From the NCBI RefSeq assembly GCF_001653235.2, contig NC_035790.1, positions 1,054,001 through 1,118,000 of the forward strand: 64,000 nucleotides of DNA, read 5' to 3'. A program made the translations under genes and the position numbers. This document shows positions 36,614-48,626 of this stretch, piece by piece (position 1 is the stretch's first letter; the number at the start of each line of letters is the position of its first letter). Source of the stretch: Pochonia chlamydosporia 170. Taxonomy: Eukaryota > Ascomycota > Sordariomycetes > Hypocreales > Clavicipitaceae. Under the pieces are notes generated by a model. The model ran no database searches and was not told the DNA's origin. It saw only the letters and a program-made list of their open reading frames with translations.

Positions 36614-37767
36614 TTTGAGGGTTGATGCCGACGAGGGGGGACGTCGTAGTCGTTTCAGCTGGAAGGAGCGGAATGGTGTTTGTCGTACAGACTGGCGAGT
36701 TGGTTGTGCTGTTGGAAAGGGGATGAAAGGGGATTTTACGAAGGAGCGGTAAGGAGGATGAGGATTTGAAGCGTGGCCGGAGCTGTCAAGTTGAAATGAG
36801 ATTGATGACGAGCTATTGAGCGAGTTATGCGTGTGCTGGCCGTTGGTTGTACTGAGGTTGGTCGCATGATCTGCTGGCCAATGAAGAGGCTTGCTGCAGA
36901 GACATGGGCGCTGGGGTAGCACCTGCTGTTTGGGTTGGCTGTGGGTGAAACGGCAGGTGCGTGTGTCAGACTTGCGTTGTGCGACTGTCTTTGTTGGACA
37001 AGGAGTTGAGTGTCGAGCTGTATTTACCTACCTAGGTAGGTAGTTGGGTACCGTACTTGAGTATGTACAGATATCAGATGGGCTTAGATATGTCAAGTTT
37101 GAAGATGAAATAGACTTGGCGCTGCAGCTGGCATATTCAGATATGCACAACACAGGCGGCGATGTTGAGGGACAAGGTAGATTGTGGAGCCGCATTGAGT
37201 CTTCATGTACATATTATGGCATGATACAACGAATAAGTAGCCGAACAGCAATTGGGGAGCAGAATAAATGCAGCAAAACCACTTAACTCATCAATGATTT
37301 TATTCCTCACATTTTCACACCAAATTCATACTACCTGCTAGAGTATTTTACCATCGGACCCATCGGATTATACACATCCACGGCAGCACCCTGTCGCGTG
37401 CCAAGTCTTTCAACTACCTAGGTACCATCTGTAGACCCTTTCCGCATATGCATTCCAATCTACGTCGTGCAACGAAAATGCTGCGCCTTATAAATGACCT
37501 GACGCAGTACAACCTGACAAAATCTGCCGCAAAACACGGCAGCCCAACAAGTCCATCCACATACCCGTAGTGTGAGTGAGTTGCAAGACCGACCAAGCCC
37601 GAGGAAACCCATACACCAGCAACTCAGAATACAACTTGGCTTACAAACCGCAAACTGCTACAGTAATCAGCTCAACCTCGGACCAGTTTTTCTCTCAACA
37701 TCACGACTCCAACCTCATCCCACAACCTATCACCCCAATATCCTGTACACCATACTTCCCAATAAAG
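36614..37767. other. Divergent promoter interval (copper transporter and BNA1)
   Basis: 1.15 kb between divergent genes. Perfect palindromes TACCTAGGTA lie at 37029-37038 and 37415-37424. No gene seen. No copper-response element is claimed. Confidence 0.55.
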
Positions 37768-38408
37768 ATGCTCGGCCCGCCCGTCAACCTGCCCAAGTGG
37801 TAAGTCCACGCCTCTCCCAACCTCAACCCAAGCTCACCAACAGGCTCTCCGAAAACTCGCACATGCTCCAACCCCCCATCAACAACTACTGCGTCTACAA
37901 CGAAGACTTCACCGTCATGGTAAGCCCCCTTTTCACTCTTGCACACGCACAAACTCACACTCCCCAGATCGTAGGCGGCCCCAACGCCCGCACAGACTAC
38001 CACATCAACCAAACCCCCGAATGGTTCTACCAGTACCGCGGGGCCATGACGCTCAAGGTCGTAGACGACGGCACCTTCAGGGACATCGTCATCCGCGAAG
38101 GCGACATGTTCCTCCTGCCGCCCAACACGCCTCACAACCCCGTGCGCTTCGCCGACACGGTGGGCGTGGTGCTGGAGCAGCGCCGTCCGCCTGGGTCCAT
38201 CGACCGGATGAGGTGGTACTGCGGAGTTTGCGACGGCGCCGTGGTGGTTCACGAGGCGGCGTTTCACTGCACCGACCTGGGCACGCAGATCAAGTTGGCG
38301 GTGGAGGCCTTCAAGAACGACGAGGAGAAGAGACGGTGCGGGACGTGTGGTAATTTGGCGGATTGGGCTCCTAAACCGGGTTCTATACCGGATCCGAATT
38401 TGTCATGA
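37768..38408 (+). CDS. BNA1: 3-hydroxyanthranilate 3,4-dioxygenase
   Basis: Three exons, 37768-37799, 37844-37919 and 37968-38408, give 182 aa. The introns are 44 and 48 bp, with GTAAGT and GTAAGC donors and CAG acceptors. The enzyme opens 3-hydroxyanthranilate with O2 to give the quinolinate precursor in the kynurenine route to NAD. The iron ligands are visible in the family motif: H48 ([12 protein letters not shown]), E54 and H92 (LPPNTPHNP). The C-terminus carries two CxxC pairs (WYCGVCDG and RRCGTCGN), the rubredoxin-like second metal site typical of bacterial and fungal enzymes. The length is normal. It is probably cytosolic. Its stop lies 172 bp from that of the converging FAH-family gene. 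Other kynurenine-pathway genes are not in the window. Confidence 0.97.
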
Positions 38409-38580
38409 ATTGTTTTTTGGCGTTGTGAATATACTGGTTGCTGGACATCTATGATTATATTTCTAGTTTTATAAATCCTGCTTTCAAGCTACGTCCCGGC
38501 AATACTTTGGCATTGTAAATAGTTACCAGCTGCCGCATATCTACACATTACATTTACAGCTTTACACATCCAGGTTCATG

Positions 38581-39461
38581 CTACGTCTCCGCAAACACAT
38601 ACGAAGACGGCGACGCCTCAACCGCAACCTCCATCCTCCCCTCGTCCAACTCCCTCCCCCCAACCCTCACACCCGCCCTCATCACATCCCCCGGCACCAC
38701 GGGCCCTACACCCGCCGGCGTCCCCGTAAGCACGATATCCCCCGGCAGCAGCGTCATCACCTTTGAAATGTCGCTCATGATCCGGGGGATCTGGTAAATC
38801 ATCAGGCCCGTCGACCCCCGCTGCCTCGTCTCCCCGTTCACGTGCAGAAAGAGCTCCACGTCCTGGGGGTCGCTGATGGCCGTCTTGGGAATCACGTTGC
38901 TCATCGGGAGGAACGTGTCGAAGCCCTTGGCAATGTCCCACGGCAGACCCTTCTTCTTGGCTTCGTCTTGGACATTGCGCGCCGTCATGTCGATTGCCAC
39001 GGCGTAGGCTGCAAGAATCAGATTTCATGTTTTCCCCAAAAAATGAAAGAAATAGTGATTCACATACCCTTAATGGCATCTAGGGCTCCCTGTCGGTCAT
39101 CCGCCTTCAGATCCCGCACCATCTTGCCGATGATGAGCGCCAATTCAACTTCAAAGTGCATCTTGACGCCTTTGGGCTGTAGGCAGGGTCCTTCGCCGGG
39201 GAGGATGATGGACGAAGGGGGCTTGAGGAAGAAGAATGGTTGTTTGGGCTTCATGTTTTTGAGCTCGGCGATGTGGTCGCTATGAGAGTTAGCTTTTCTT
39301 TCTTTCTTGCTTTTTTATGCTAAATGGGGATGTGAATGAATCGAGGTGCTGGATGGTTGGGTGAAAACGCACGCGTAGTTGCGGCCAATGCAGACTACTT
39401 TCCCGGCTTGTTTGAGGGGTGATTGGGCCACGGTGGCCATTGTTCTTCTGAGGGCGAACAT
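38581..39461 (-). CDS. Fumarylacetoacetate-hydrolase family protein (FAHD1-like acylpyruvase)
   Basis: Three exons, 39461-39373, 39279-39068 and 39008-38581, give 242 aa. The introns are 93 and 59 bp, with GTGCGT and GTATGT donors and TAG and CAG acceptors. The core opens with [16 protein letters not shown], formed across intron 1, and contains [11 protein letters not shown]. The divalent metal site is E73 and E75 in [12 protein letters not shown] and D107 in AIDMTARN. The family signatures [16 protein letters not shown] and the [10 protein letters not shown] loop are present. FAHD1-type enzymes hydrolyse acylpyruvates and decarboxylate oxaloacetate, often in mitochondria. The short basic N-terminus ([14 protein letters not shown]) could be a weak mitochondrial presequence; a second ATG sits at codon 8. 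The exact substrate is inferred from the family. Confidence 0.93.
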
Positions 39462-40010
39462 GGCGGTTTGTGAGGGTATTTGAGGATTATAGTGTTTTGT
39501 GGACGGAGTGAGGTGTTGATTGAGATCACTGATGCGTGATGAGCTGGCACTGGGTTGAGGTGAGCTTCTTGGCCGAGTGTCGGAGGAGTCTTCGGTCCAC
39601 GGCCGGGTTTGATGTTGGTCTGGTGCAATCGGGTGGGACCACATCAGCTGTTGGCAGGACAGATGGGCATTCAATGGCAGATGCCCCAGACTTTGCTTCT
39701 TTGCTGGCTTTGGTTACAATACTGGTAGAAGGATGTGTATTTTAGAGGTTTGAGTTAAACTGAAGCGTCACATGCATCCCATAGTCGCAAAACACAGCAA
39801 CTTGAATTGACATCCACTCAATCGATGCATGTAGTAGGACATTGTCTAAAATTCACAACCATGTACCACCAGCCAGTCATAATGCAGATATAACTCCCCC
39901 AAAGCCATCGCTGCCATGCAATCCAGAATCTCTCGCAAATCCTCCGAATGCGTCAAATCCCGTCTACGCCGAAACAAATGTTCATGATTTCATCACGCCT
40001 TCCTACCCAT
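39462..40010. other. Intergenic interval, 549 bp
   Basis: Lies between two minus-strand genes. It should hold the FAH-family promoter and the cullin 3' UTR. Nothing else recognised. Confidence 0.55.
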
Positions 40011-42921
40011 TTACGCCACGTAGCGGTACATCGATGGCGCGTCTTCCTCGTCCGGTCGCTCCAGGTACTCTCGCACAATCAAATCCTCAATCCGCTTCTT
40101 GATGAGAGAAACCTCGGGTTTGAATCGACCAACAAGCTGGGACAAAACTTCGCTGACCAGTTGAGAGTGGCTGAGCTCCTTTCGAGACCTGAAGCAAGTT
40201 AGCGGGCGTGTGTGAGAACGAAGCACAGAGAAACAAAAAAAACATACTTCATTATTCTCACAATGGCGGCATCCACAATGTGACTTCTCGTCTGGTTGTT
40301 CTTTTCTTCCGTAGTCTTTCTCTCCTGTGTATCCTCTACCTTGGACACCGCATTGATAATCGGCGCCTTAATGCGCACAGTCTTGCTTTGGAAGCTGGAG
40401 TTGAACGCGAACCTGTCGCCAGACTTGACCGACTTGGTGAGAGGATCTTTCAGTAGGACACGAGATTTTGGTGCAACGGCTATGGCTGTCAGTGTCCTCA
40501 TCAGATCTTGCGTCGCGATGTTGGTTTTGGCCTGGATCTCTTCAAAGGAAAGACTCTCGCCATCTCCTAGATCATTAAAGAGCATCAACACGACCATGGC
40601 AAACGTCGGCACATTAATCTCGTATCTCCTCTCTTTGGCCAGGGGTCCAGATTTGCCTGGAATTGCTGGAAACGTGCACTTGACATCCGCACTTCCAGTG
40701 GTGCCCACCCATGTGAGCTTCCTCCCATTTCTGTTGCTAAGGTAGAATTGCTCAAAGCTGGCCAGCATTCTCTGAACATCGTGAGGGTAGTTGCAGGTGA
40801 TGCGAGATCCTTCGCCAATAGAGACTGGGCGGCCCATGACTTCCTGTGGCCAATAGTTGGTTGTGAGAACGCTGACATTCAAATCGATGACCTTTTCTCC
40901 ACCACTAACGTTGCGAATATGATCGCGGTATGTTGTTGTGAGTTCTGACGACGTTACGAGATCGCGGAACATGCCCTCGAATTTGCTGGTGAACTGCTGT
41001 CCCAGCTCTTGTTTCATGCGAGAAATGATTTGTTTCTCCACGTCATGGCTTTCAGATTTGCCGTGAAGCAATCTGCGAGCCAAGTGCCTTTGATAGTACG
41101 TCTGAAACAAGTCTCTATCAAGCAAGTATCGAATGAGGACAATAGCCTTTTCCAGTACGACATCCACTTCAGCCTCCGTCTTGCCTCTGATGCCCCTCTT
41201 CAGGTTGTCATCGATGAATAATGAGACATATTCGGAGCTTCGGGCAAACATATTGATGAAATCGGAGAAGCTCTTTGTCAGAGACGTTTGGATAACCAGA
41301 TCCTCCTGGAAACACTGTGTCAACAAGTTGTCAAATTTGTCCTTAAGACGCAGAACATCGTCCACCCATTTGATAGCCGCCGCCGTTTGCTGCGCCGCTG
41401 GGTTGAGCACCTTGGCCTTTTCCCCCTCAGCAGGCTCTTCTCCTTCAGGCTGGGCTATTGAAAAATCGGTGTTTCTTAGGACAGTTTCGATCTCGAGGCC
41501 AAGTTCAACGACTCGTTTTTGTAAAATGTCACGGAGTGACGTCTTTTTGTCGTCTACCCTGGAAATTAACTTGTATAGGATCGACAAGTCCTCAATCTTG
41601 TCATTATCAATCATCCACTTGAGCCCACTGCCTTCCATGGCAAGGAATTCGGCCAAGTGCTTGACAATGAGCTGTTGCTCAATCACATCCGACACCTTTG
41701 GTAAGGTTTCCAACTCTATCGTTGTGCCGCACCTGTCCACCTCCTCATGCAGGCGTCTCTGGGTGTGCCGCAGCCAAGTGCTGGCGTCGGATTCTCGCAG
41801 TAGCCGCTGACACTCTGCGGCATAATATGACTCGCTGTTGCTCAGAAATCGAGGCTCAAATACCGTGAGATAAAGCTTGTTGCTTTCGTTTTCATCCTCA
41901 GTCTCATAAAGACAACTCAGCATACGACTGCAACTGCGTATCAGATTTCTGTCGATAACATCACCTTCTCGCTCCATGTCGATCTGATCCATCATGACTG
42001 AAATGAGAATATCGATGACAAAGTTGGTCGAATTCGTGTTGAGACAAGATCGCAGGATATGGTCTCGGAACAGCGCTATTGTCGTTGCAAAAATTGGCAC
42101 TCGATTTGGCTCCTGCTGCGTGTACCCTCGATCCAAGTACATGAGGATATCGGCCGTCATGTTCATAGACATGTTGTGATCTTCCCACGTATCCCGCAGT
42201 CCCTTGAGAAACTTCTCGCCAGTTTGGCGGCGTTCGTTTACAGAGCTCACCAAGTTCTTGTCAACGCCAATATTGATCAAACTCTTCGTCACCAACACCT
42301 CAATCTTTGGAATAACATGCTCTGCGAACCACTGCTCCTCAAACTGCTTGACTCGCTCGTAGAGAACATCGCCCTTCTTTTTCAGGACAATCTTGTAGGC
42401 AGCTCGATACAGTTCCTCGAATGAGAGTCGACCGCAGCTCTTGTTGTGGATGTCTCGCAAAGCTTCTTTGAGCATGTTCCAACAGTCTTCAAAATCGGAT
42501 CCTTCCCCCGCGGCATTCGGCTATAAACGGGATAGGTTAGCATGTCTTCTTCTCGTTTCTCTTGCAGAGTCAAGTCAAGACCCCGTCTGGTGCATATGCA
42601 CTTCGTTTTTGGAACATGAAGGCCATCACACCTTGGGAGATGCGCTGCCTGGAGCACAATAACACCGAGATCGCGACATCTCTCGTTTGAACGATGCGTC
42701 GCCGGAACATGTATAAATGGCCACAGACAAGGCGACGTAAAGCTCAAATATCACATTTTGGAAGAAAACAAATGTTCTTTCAAGCAAAATAAAACGGCGA
42801 AACTTGACTTTCACTGACACTGCGGCCAGCCATGAAACAGAGACAAACTTACACGAACAATGCGACGAGGCGGGCGGATGCGGCCAGCCCGCGCTCCCGC
42901 ACCACCTCGTCCAGAAATCAT
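40011..42921 (-). CDS. CUL3: Cullin-3, scaffold of BTB-type ubiquitin ligases
   Basis: Three exons, 42921-42853, 42520-40248 and 40188-40011, give 839 aa. Intron 1 is 332 bp (GTAAGT...TAG) and intron 2 is 59 bp (GTATGT...CAG). The basic Gly/Arg N-terminus leads into FEDCWNMLKEALRDI, the start of cullin repeat 1. The cullin homology domain has DRDLFQTYYQRHLARRLLHG and SVLTTNYWPQE. The C-terminal neddylation domain is completed by the second splice: K781 of IVRIMKSRKEL is the expected Nedd8-acceptor lysine, followed by LIKKRIEDLIVREYLERP. It ends in YRYVA, the normal cullin C-terminus. Cul3 binds BTB adaptors and Rbx1 (family knowledge). The shift in frame at intron 2 is essential, because the unspliced frame reads into a false tail after K781. 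Confidence 0.97.
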
Positions 42922-43500
42922 GATGATACTGCAGGCTTCCCAAAGCCTTCCCGTACTTCCGCCTGCTCAAAGTGCAACAGCTGTCGTCGTGAACTGCGCA
43001 TAGAGGGTCTAGTGGGGTAAAAGGTGAGGCCAGTGAGGAGCTCGGCAAAGCAAGTATCAAACAAAGACACGCTATGCAGTTGTGACGACAAATCTGGTCG
43101 GCTTGAATGGTAGCAGAGAAGCAAAGCTACATGCTAGGAGTGTCCTTGGAGTAAACGAAAAGTCGGGGTACGATGTCGAAAGGCTGAATACAGGGAATGG
43201 TGCCTTGAAATCACGATACGGAGACGACAAACGCCCAGCATGTTCAAAGCCGATCCTTATCGATAAGGAAATTAGCCACACCAAACGGTGGTCTGGAACC
43301 CCTCGTCTGGGCCAATCTCGAAGTCACGTGGGGCGACCAAGCTGCTACTGGCCTTGTGTTTTTCCGGCCCAGCAATTTGCGAGGGCGACAAGGAAGCTTC
43401 GCCCAGGCTGTGAGATTGTGATATATGCGGCAACAACATCCAGCGGGAAACCGACAACGTACTGATTGAAAATTACCCGCCGCACCTTCCCACCGCCATC
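42922..43500. other. Divergent promoter interval (CUL3 and SMD1)
   Basis: 579 bp between two divergent housekeeping genes; it must hold both promoters. No coding region seen. Confidence 0.55.
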
Positions 43501-44046
43501 ATGAAGCTCGTTCGGTAAGTTTACATAAAATTGGTGCGAAGCTGCCAGAGGCTGCGCGGCGAGCACGTGGATGCTAACCAGGACGTCCCAGGTTCTTGAT
43601 GAAGTGCGCAAACGAGACGGTGACCATTGAGTTGAAAAATGGTACGATACATGCCCCTTTTTCGTAACTGCTGAAGAAAATCTTGCTTTCAGGCTTGAAC
43701 AGCGAGAAGGTGACTACCAAATTGCACACAGCTAACTTGGGCAGGCACCATCGTCCACGGCACAATCTCTTCCGTCTCGCCGCAGATGAACACGGCGCTG
43801 CGCACAGTCAAAATGACCCCCAGGGGCCAAGATCCCATCTCCCTCGACACCATGAACATTCGAGGCTCAACAATCCGATACTTCATCCTTCCCGACTCCC
43901 TCCCCCTCGACACGCTATTAATCGACGACGCACCCAAGCCCAAGAACAAGGCACGCAAGGAGGCCGACCGCGGTGGACGTGTAGGCCGCGGAGGCAGAGG
44001 CGGTCCCAGAGGACGCGGCCGTGGTCGCGGCCGTGGAAGGGGCTAG
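43501..44046 (+). CDS. SMD1: Small nuclear ribonucleoprotein SmD1
   Basis: Three exons, 43501-43514, 43592-43641 and 43745-44046, give 121 aa. Introns are 77 and 103 bp with GTAAGT and GTACGA donors, GCTAAC branch sites near 43573 and 43731, and CAG acceptors. The tiny first exon codes MKLVR. The Sm fold is clear: [20 protein letters not shown] as Sm1 and [20 protein letters not shown] as Sm2. The C-terminal tail is the RG-rich segment ([14 protein letters not shown]...), the methylarginine region recognised by SMN-type assembly factors. SmD1 is part of the heptameric ring of U1, U2, U4 and U5 snRNPs. The length matches the family. An alternative AG at about 43692 lies inside intron 2, but only the one at 43744 keeps the frame. 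Confidence 0.97.
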
Positions 44047-44673
44047 GTGCTCTTGGATACGATAGTTGAAGAGGCTGAAGAGGCGACGTAGAACTTGGAT
44101 GACACGAAGTACAGCCCTTTTTTGGATGCCGTCTTGACGCCATTAGGAAGGGCCGCGAATTTTCATGATTTGCTGGGACAAAGGGACCCTCGACGTCAGG
44201 ACAAGAACGACCAAGATTTTGTTGCTATAGAATCGGGTGCTGGGAAGAAATGGAGGCGGGGGGTGTGATTGGGGTGTTGTTTCATCACGATTATGGTCGC
44301 ATATGCGATGGTATTGGCGTTTGGGATGTTTGGCCACGATTAAAATAAACCATTCTGAAGTTCTGCAAGAGTGCTGTGTTGCTTCTGCTATGTTGAAGTA
44401 ATGTGAGTATATGCTGGGTATGCTTAACAAAGCGATAAAGGCATGCTATCTAGTCTGTATGCTCTATCAATTATCAGCTGTCAGGTTTATGCTCCATCAC
44501 CTTGGCTATATTCTCCCCAAAGATACCAAGATGTCCATATCTCACCACTCTGCCTCGTACAAACATTTCTATCAATCCACATAATCCAAATCTATCCCAA
44601 ACGTGAGCGTGAGCCCATGAAACCGAATATACTCCAACACCAAACTCCAACATCAACCCACCCATATCCCAAC
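44047..44673. other. Convergent intergenic interval, 627 bp
   Basis: Lies between the stops of SMD1 and the methyltransferase gene, presumably 3' UTRs. No gene or motif recognised. Confidence 0.55.
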
Positions 44674-45408
44674 TCACACCCTCCATATCCTCAAAACACA
44701 CAACTTCTCCCAACCCGCCGTCCTCCCACTACTCCCAACAACCTCAACCCTCCACCCTTCCCACCCGCCAATCCTGCCAACCACCTCCTCCGGCCCATTC
44801 TGCCTACAAAGCAGCAAATACGCACACCCCCTCGCCGACAAAACCCCATCCAGCATCCCAATCAACCTCTCCGTCGTCTCCATCCCATCCCTGCCCCCCG
44901 CATACGACAAACCCAGCAGGTAACTCTCGTCGTCCCAGCTCGGCTCGCCGACATCCTCAAACGCCGCCGGCCGGACTGGCATCTCCGGCGTAGGCACGTA
45001 CGGCGGATTAAACACCAGCACATCCACCTGGTTGGGCTTCACGGCCGACGTGAGATCACCCATACACGAGCCGAGATACATCCCGTGGGTGGAGGGGTTG
45101 CTGGCCGCGGCTTTTTGGACGGTCTGGATGGTGGAACTGCAGGCATGGGCGTTCATGTCGATGCCACAGGTGAGGAGTTGGCGGTGGCCGAAGAGCGTGG
45201 AGGCATGGGCGTTGATGAAGGCCAGGACGATGCCGGAGCCGGAGCCGATCTCGAGGATGAGGGGGGCGGGGGATTGTGATGGGAATTGGGTTTGGAGGAA
45301 GTTTGTCTCGGAGGGGGAGGAGAGGGTGTCGAGGAGGAGGAAGGAGTCTTCGGCGGGTTCGTAGACGCGCGAGTAGGGGACGTGGGATGTGTCTGGTGTG
45401 GGGAGCAT
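44674..45408 (-). CDS. MTQ2: eRF1 glutamine methyltransferase, catalytic subunit (Mtq2-like)
   Basis: A single exon of 244 aa. This is a class I SAM-dependent methyltransferase of the HemK/PrmC type. The family N-terminus YEPAEDSFLLLD is followed by the SAM-binding motif EIGSGSG (53-59). An acidic residue after the second strand lies in CGIDMNAHA, and the catalytic NPPY is at 134-137. Mtq2 with its partner Trm112 methylates the glutamine of the GGQ motif in release factor eRF1 (family knowledge). The length of about 240 aa and the YVPTPEM loop fit Mtq2 rather than the mitochondrial Mtq1 type, which is longer. TRM112 is not in the window. The first in-frame ATG is used. Confidence 0.95.
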   Translation of the reverse strand: MLPTPDTSHVPYSRVYEPAEDSFLLLDTLSSPSETNFLQTQFPSQSPAPLILEIGSGSGIVLAFINAHASTLFGHRQLLTCGIDMNAHACSSTIQTVQKAAASNPSTHGMYLGSCMGDLTSAVKPNQVDVLVFNPPYVPTPEMPVRPAAFEDVGEPSWDDESYLLGLSYAGGRDGMETTERLIGMLDGVLSARGCAYLLLCRQNGPEEVVGRIGGWEGWRVEVVGSSGRTAGWEKLCVLRIWRV

Positions 45409-46207
45409 TGGATTGATGTTGTGGTTGGCGTATGGGTGATGTTTGTGGGAAATTTAAATAAATGTGTAATTGATTGAGACTGGATTTGTAGTCGTTTCTT
45501 GTATAAGTTGTAGGATGAAAGTTGATGAAATCTTGGAGGGGCATCACCACCCCACATCCACTCAACCTCGTCCGCCATATATATACCTCTCTTCACTTTC
45601 ACTTTCATTCTCAATGCCAATCTCACAAAACAACACAACCGCACCCCATAACCCTCACATCCACCCCCCAATCATCCTCATCCGGCCCTCCTCCAATCTT
45701 CACCCCCCAGCCCATCCTCTCCACAACCCTCACCAAGTTACGATCGTACGCCAACCCTCTCGCCTCGCCGCACCGCGGACACATCCTCGTGAGTGTCTTG
45801 TACAGCCGCGGTTTATTCTTGGCTGCCGCATCGCCGCACGCAAAGGACGGACAGTTTGAGAAGCCTCTTAGCGGGGCGCACGGCTGTGTGATTATGGCCC
45901 ATGTGTGGTGGCAGGTTTTGTTGTGGAAGTATGTTACTGTGCACATGGTTCGTGTTTAGCTTAGATTGAATGTACTGTGCGTATAGTTGTTGTTCGGTTC
46001 AGCAGTAGATCGAATATGCCGTACACATGGTTTGCCGTTCGGTTTAGCTTGGATTAGATGCACTGCACAGGATGAAATTTGTAGTGAAAGATGTAAAGAT
46101 GAAAATGTGTTACGCTCACTTTCAGTGACGCCTGGCAAACTACTTGAGTATGCTACGCGTCAGTGAATCACCCCAACGCCTCGCCATATGAAATTTGACG
46201 CTCCCGC
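45409..46207. other. Intergenic interval, 0.8 kb, with a doubtful short coding signal
   Basis: A TATA-like run (ATATATATA, about 45577-45585) on the plus strand precedes an ATG at 45614. The frame 45522-45959 includes a protein-like stretch (IFTPQPILSTTLTKLRSYAN), but no consistent start and splice pattern links them. The stretch may hold a small unrecognised gene or a relic; none is called. Confidence 0.4.
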
Positions 46208-48626
46208 TTATTGCTGCCCTGCAAACGACGACTCCGTGGTAAACCCCTCCGTCGGCTCTCGCAACGTACTACTCTCGCCCATCCCATCATCCTCCGACGC
46301 ATCCGCAATAACCTCATCATCAAACGACACCACCTTTGAAAGCAGCAGCTCCATCCTCTGCAACGTCTTCTGCATAGACTGCATCTTTGCCGCCATAGCC
46401 TCCGAGCTTCCCTCGTCCCCGTTGAACGAGCCCCTCATCTTGTGCGGAAACATGGAGTCCCTACGCGATGGCTTCCGAAGCTGAGGCACCGTTCCCTCGG
46501 CGGTAGTCGACCTCGTGAACTGGCGCCGAATCAGGTGTCGCGTTAGGTGATCGTCCACGGCGATATCCTCGTGGACGTCTTCCGGGGGCGGGACTTGGAA
46601 CACGGCGCGGAGGTAGCTATGGCCGGAGAGCTGCCACTTGAGCCAGAACCATTTTCTGGCGCGGGGGTATATGGTGCGTTTGGCTGCTGAGGAGGGCCAG
46701 AGGAGGCGGCGCTCGGCTACGGCGATGATGAGGAGCAGCGGGAGGTTGACGAGTCGGACGGTGGCGACGTGTATCTTATGGAACCAGCGGGGGCTGACGA
46801 CAAACTTGAGGGGCAGGAGGAAGAAGACGGCCAGGAGGTTGAAGGGCGGTTGGTAGGCGAAGACGGCGTCGGCTTTGACGCCTTCGAGGGTTAGGACTGC
46901 TCGGCGGAATTGGATTTCTGCGGTTGCATTGGCGGAGATGTTGCTGAAGGTGTTTGACAGCATGGAGACGAGGATGGTGAGGAAGAGGGTGTTTCCGAGA
47001 AATGCGAATGCCACCATTAGACTTGGGCCGAGGAGCCAGTGAAACTCGGTCTGCATAAATTAGTCTCAAGCTGGGCAGGATGTGATCATGTTGGAATACT
47101 AACCGATCGTTGTATTCCGGTGCCATCTAGTCCAAACCAGATGTAAATCATCCACTTTGATATCGTGCTGCAAGTCAAGGGTGAGCATGATATGTAACAT
47201 GGCCGTGGGAAGAAAAACGTACACAATCGGATGAGCTCCCTCGCCTAGCCACAACAGACTCAGCAGGAACCCGAAAAAACACCACGCCGACAATGCCGTG
47301 AGAAAGAAAAAGTCTGCCATCATAGATCTCAAACATAAAAAGATGAGATTCTCCGAGAGTAATGTGAATGCCAGTCGAGGCACCAATACAGGGGCCGCAA
47401 GAGCCAGCACATCAAAGGCTTGCTCACCCAGTCCCGACATGCCGACGCGATAGCCATGTATTCGAAGGACGAGATAGATAAAGTAAATAAAGATGAAAGT
47501 AACGTCCAAGAATGACCACAAGTTTTGCGTGTAAACGCCCCTAGGGAAAGAATTAGCATGTGGGATCGTCGGCATCACTGCGAACATGGTAAAGCATATA
47601 CTTACCAGCCGTGGGCCAAAATTGTGGCAAACTGATCCAAACCCCATCCAAAAGCATATATAGCGAATGCTGCCTCCAAACCTGTAAGTTTGCTCTTCTC
47701 TCTTGCCAGCATCACACCAATATACAGCCCGAGAAGAATGGCAAACTGAATGGATTCAAGGATGTTTCTGTTCCTCGGCACAATCAAGCGATACTGGTTC
47801 AGCAAGGGCGACTCTCGCGGGTCATATAAGGATATAGGTTTCAACTTGTAGTGGTCGGGAATAATGTCCCAGAAGGTGGAGGGAGTGTAAATGATGCGGC
47901 CCTCATAGATGGCTGTGATGATGTTGTGGCAGGTACTGGAGCTGAGGAAGTGCTTGGATTCCGTCAAAATGGCAACCTCGAGAGCCGGCAAGGTTCGGTG
48001 GTAGGTCCACGACGTCTTGGCCTCGGCCTCTTCTCGAATATGGTCTGGGGCATTCTGAAAGGGTTCAAAGCCAGCGACAAGAACATGGGCCAGGAGGAGA
48101 AGCCCGTCGGTTCCCTCATGGTCCTCACCGAAGCGGCGCAGGATGCGGGTAGCAATGAGTTCGCACAGAGTGGCGCGTGTCCAGTTTACATTGTGGCGTG
48201 TGCTGGAGTAAGACTCTTCGAGGAGAAATTGAGCACGGTTGACCAGCAAGCAGTAAACTGAGAAGAGGTTAGTATTTTGGCTGAACACATGAATACAGAG
48301 GGGGAAGATAACGTGCTGATGGAGATATCATCCAACTCGTAAAACTTGTCGACCAGTGGCCTAATAACGGTGACGTTTATCCTCACATCCCTCAATTGCT
48401 CCAGGCTCAAGTAATCCTCGACGACGCTGATGATGTCCCTTCGGATACGATGAATATTGGTGTAGACGGGCAGGTGGCTGTGCGGGTTCGTCATGCAACT
48501 GTAGACCTGGTCGCCGGCCTCATCATTGGAACCACGGGGTCCTGAGTACAGTCTGCTGAGTAGAGGGCGACGCTCATCGGACTGAGGCGGCGGCAGGGTG
48601 ATACGCCGTTTGGGGTCCGGGGCCAT
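46208..48626 (-). CDS. YVC1: Yvc1-like TRP calcium channel of the vacuole
   Basis: Five exons, 48626-48317, 48257-47606, 47540-47223, 47167-47104 and 47050-46208, give 728 aa. Introns 2-4 have normal donors (GTAAGT, GTACGT, GTTAGT). Intron 1 (48316-48258) works only with a GC donor (GCACGT...CAG), which gives DDISIIYCLLVNRAQ. A soluble N-terminal region is followed by about six membrane segments, including ESIQFAILLGLYIGVML, FLDVTFIFIYFIYLVL and LMVAFAFLGNTLFLTIL. The pore-proximal signature SKWMIYIWFGLDGTGIQR is completed across introns 3 and 4. A Ser-rich cytosolic tail contains a coiled-coil-like segment (AMAAKMQSMQKTLQRMELLL). Yeast Yvc1 releases vacuolar calcium on hyperosmotic shock and is activated by cytosolic calcium (family knowledge). 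The acidic C-terminus (SFDDEVIADASEDDG) could relate to calcium sensing. Confidence 0.93.
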
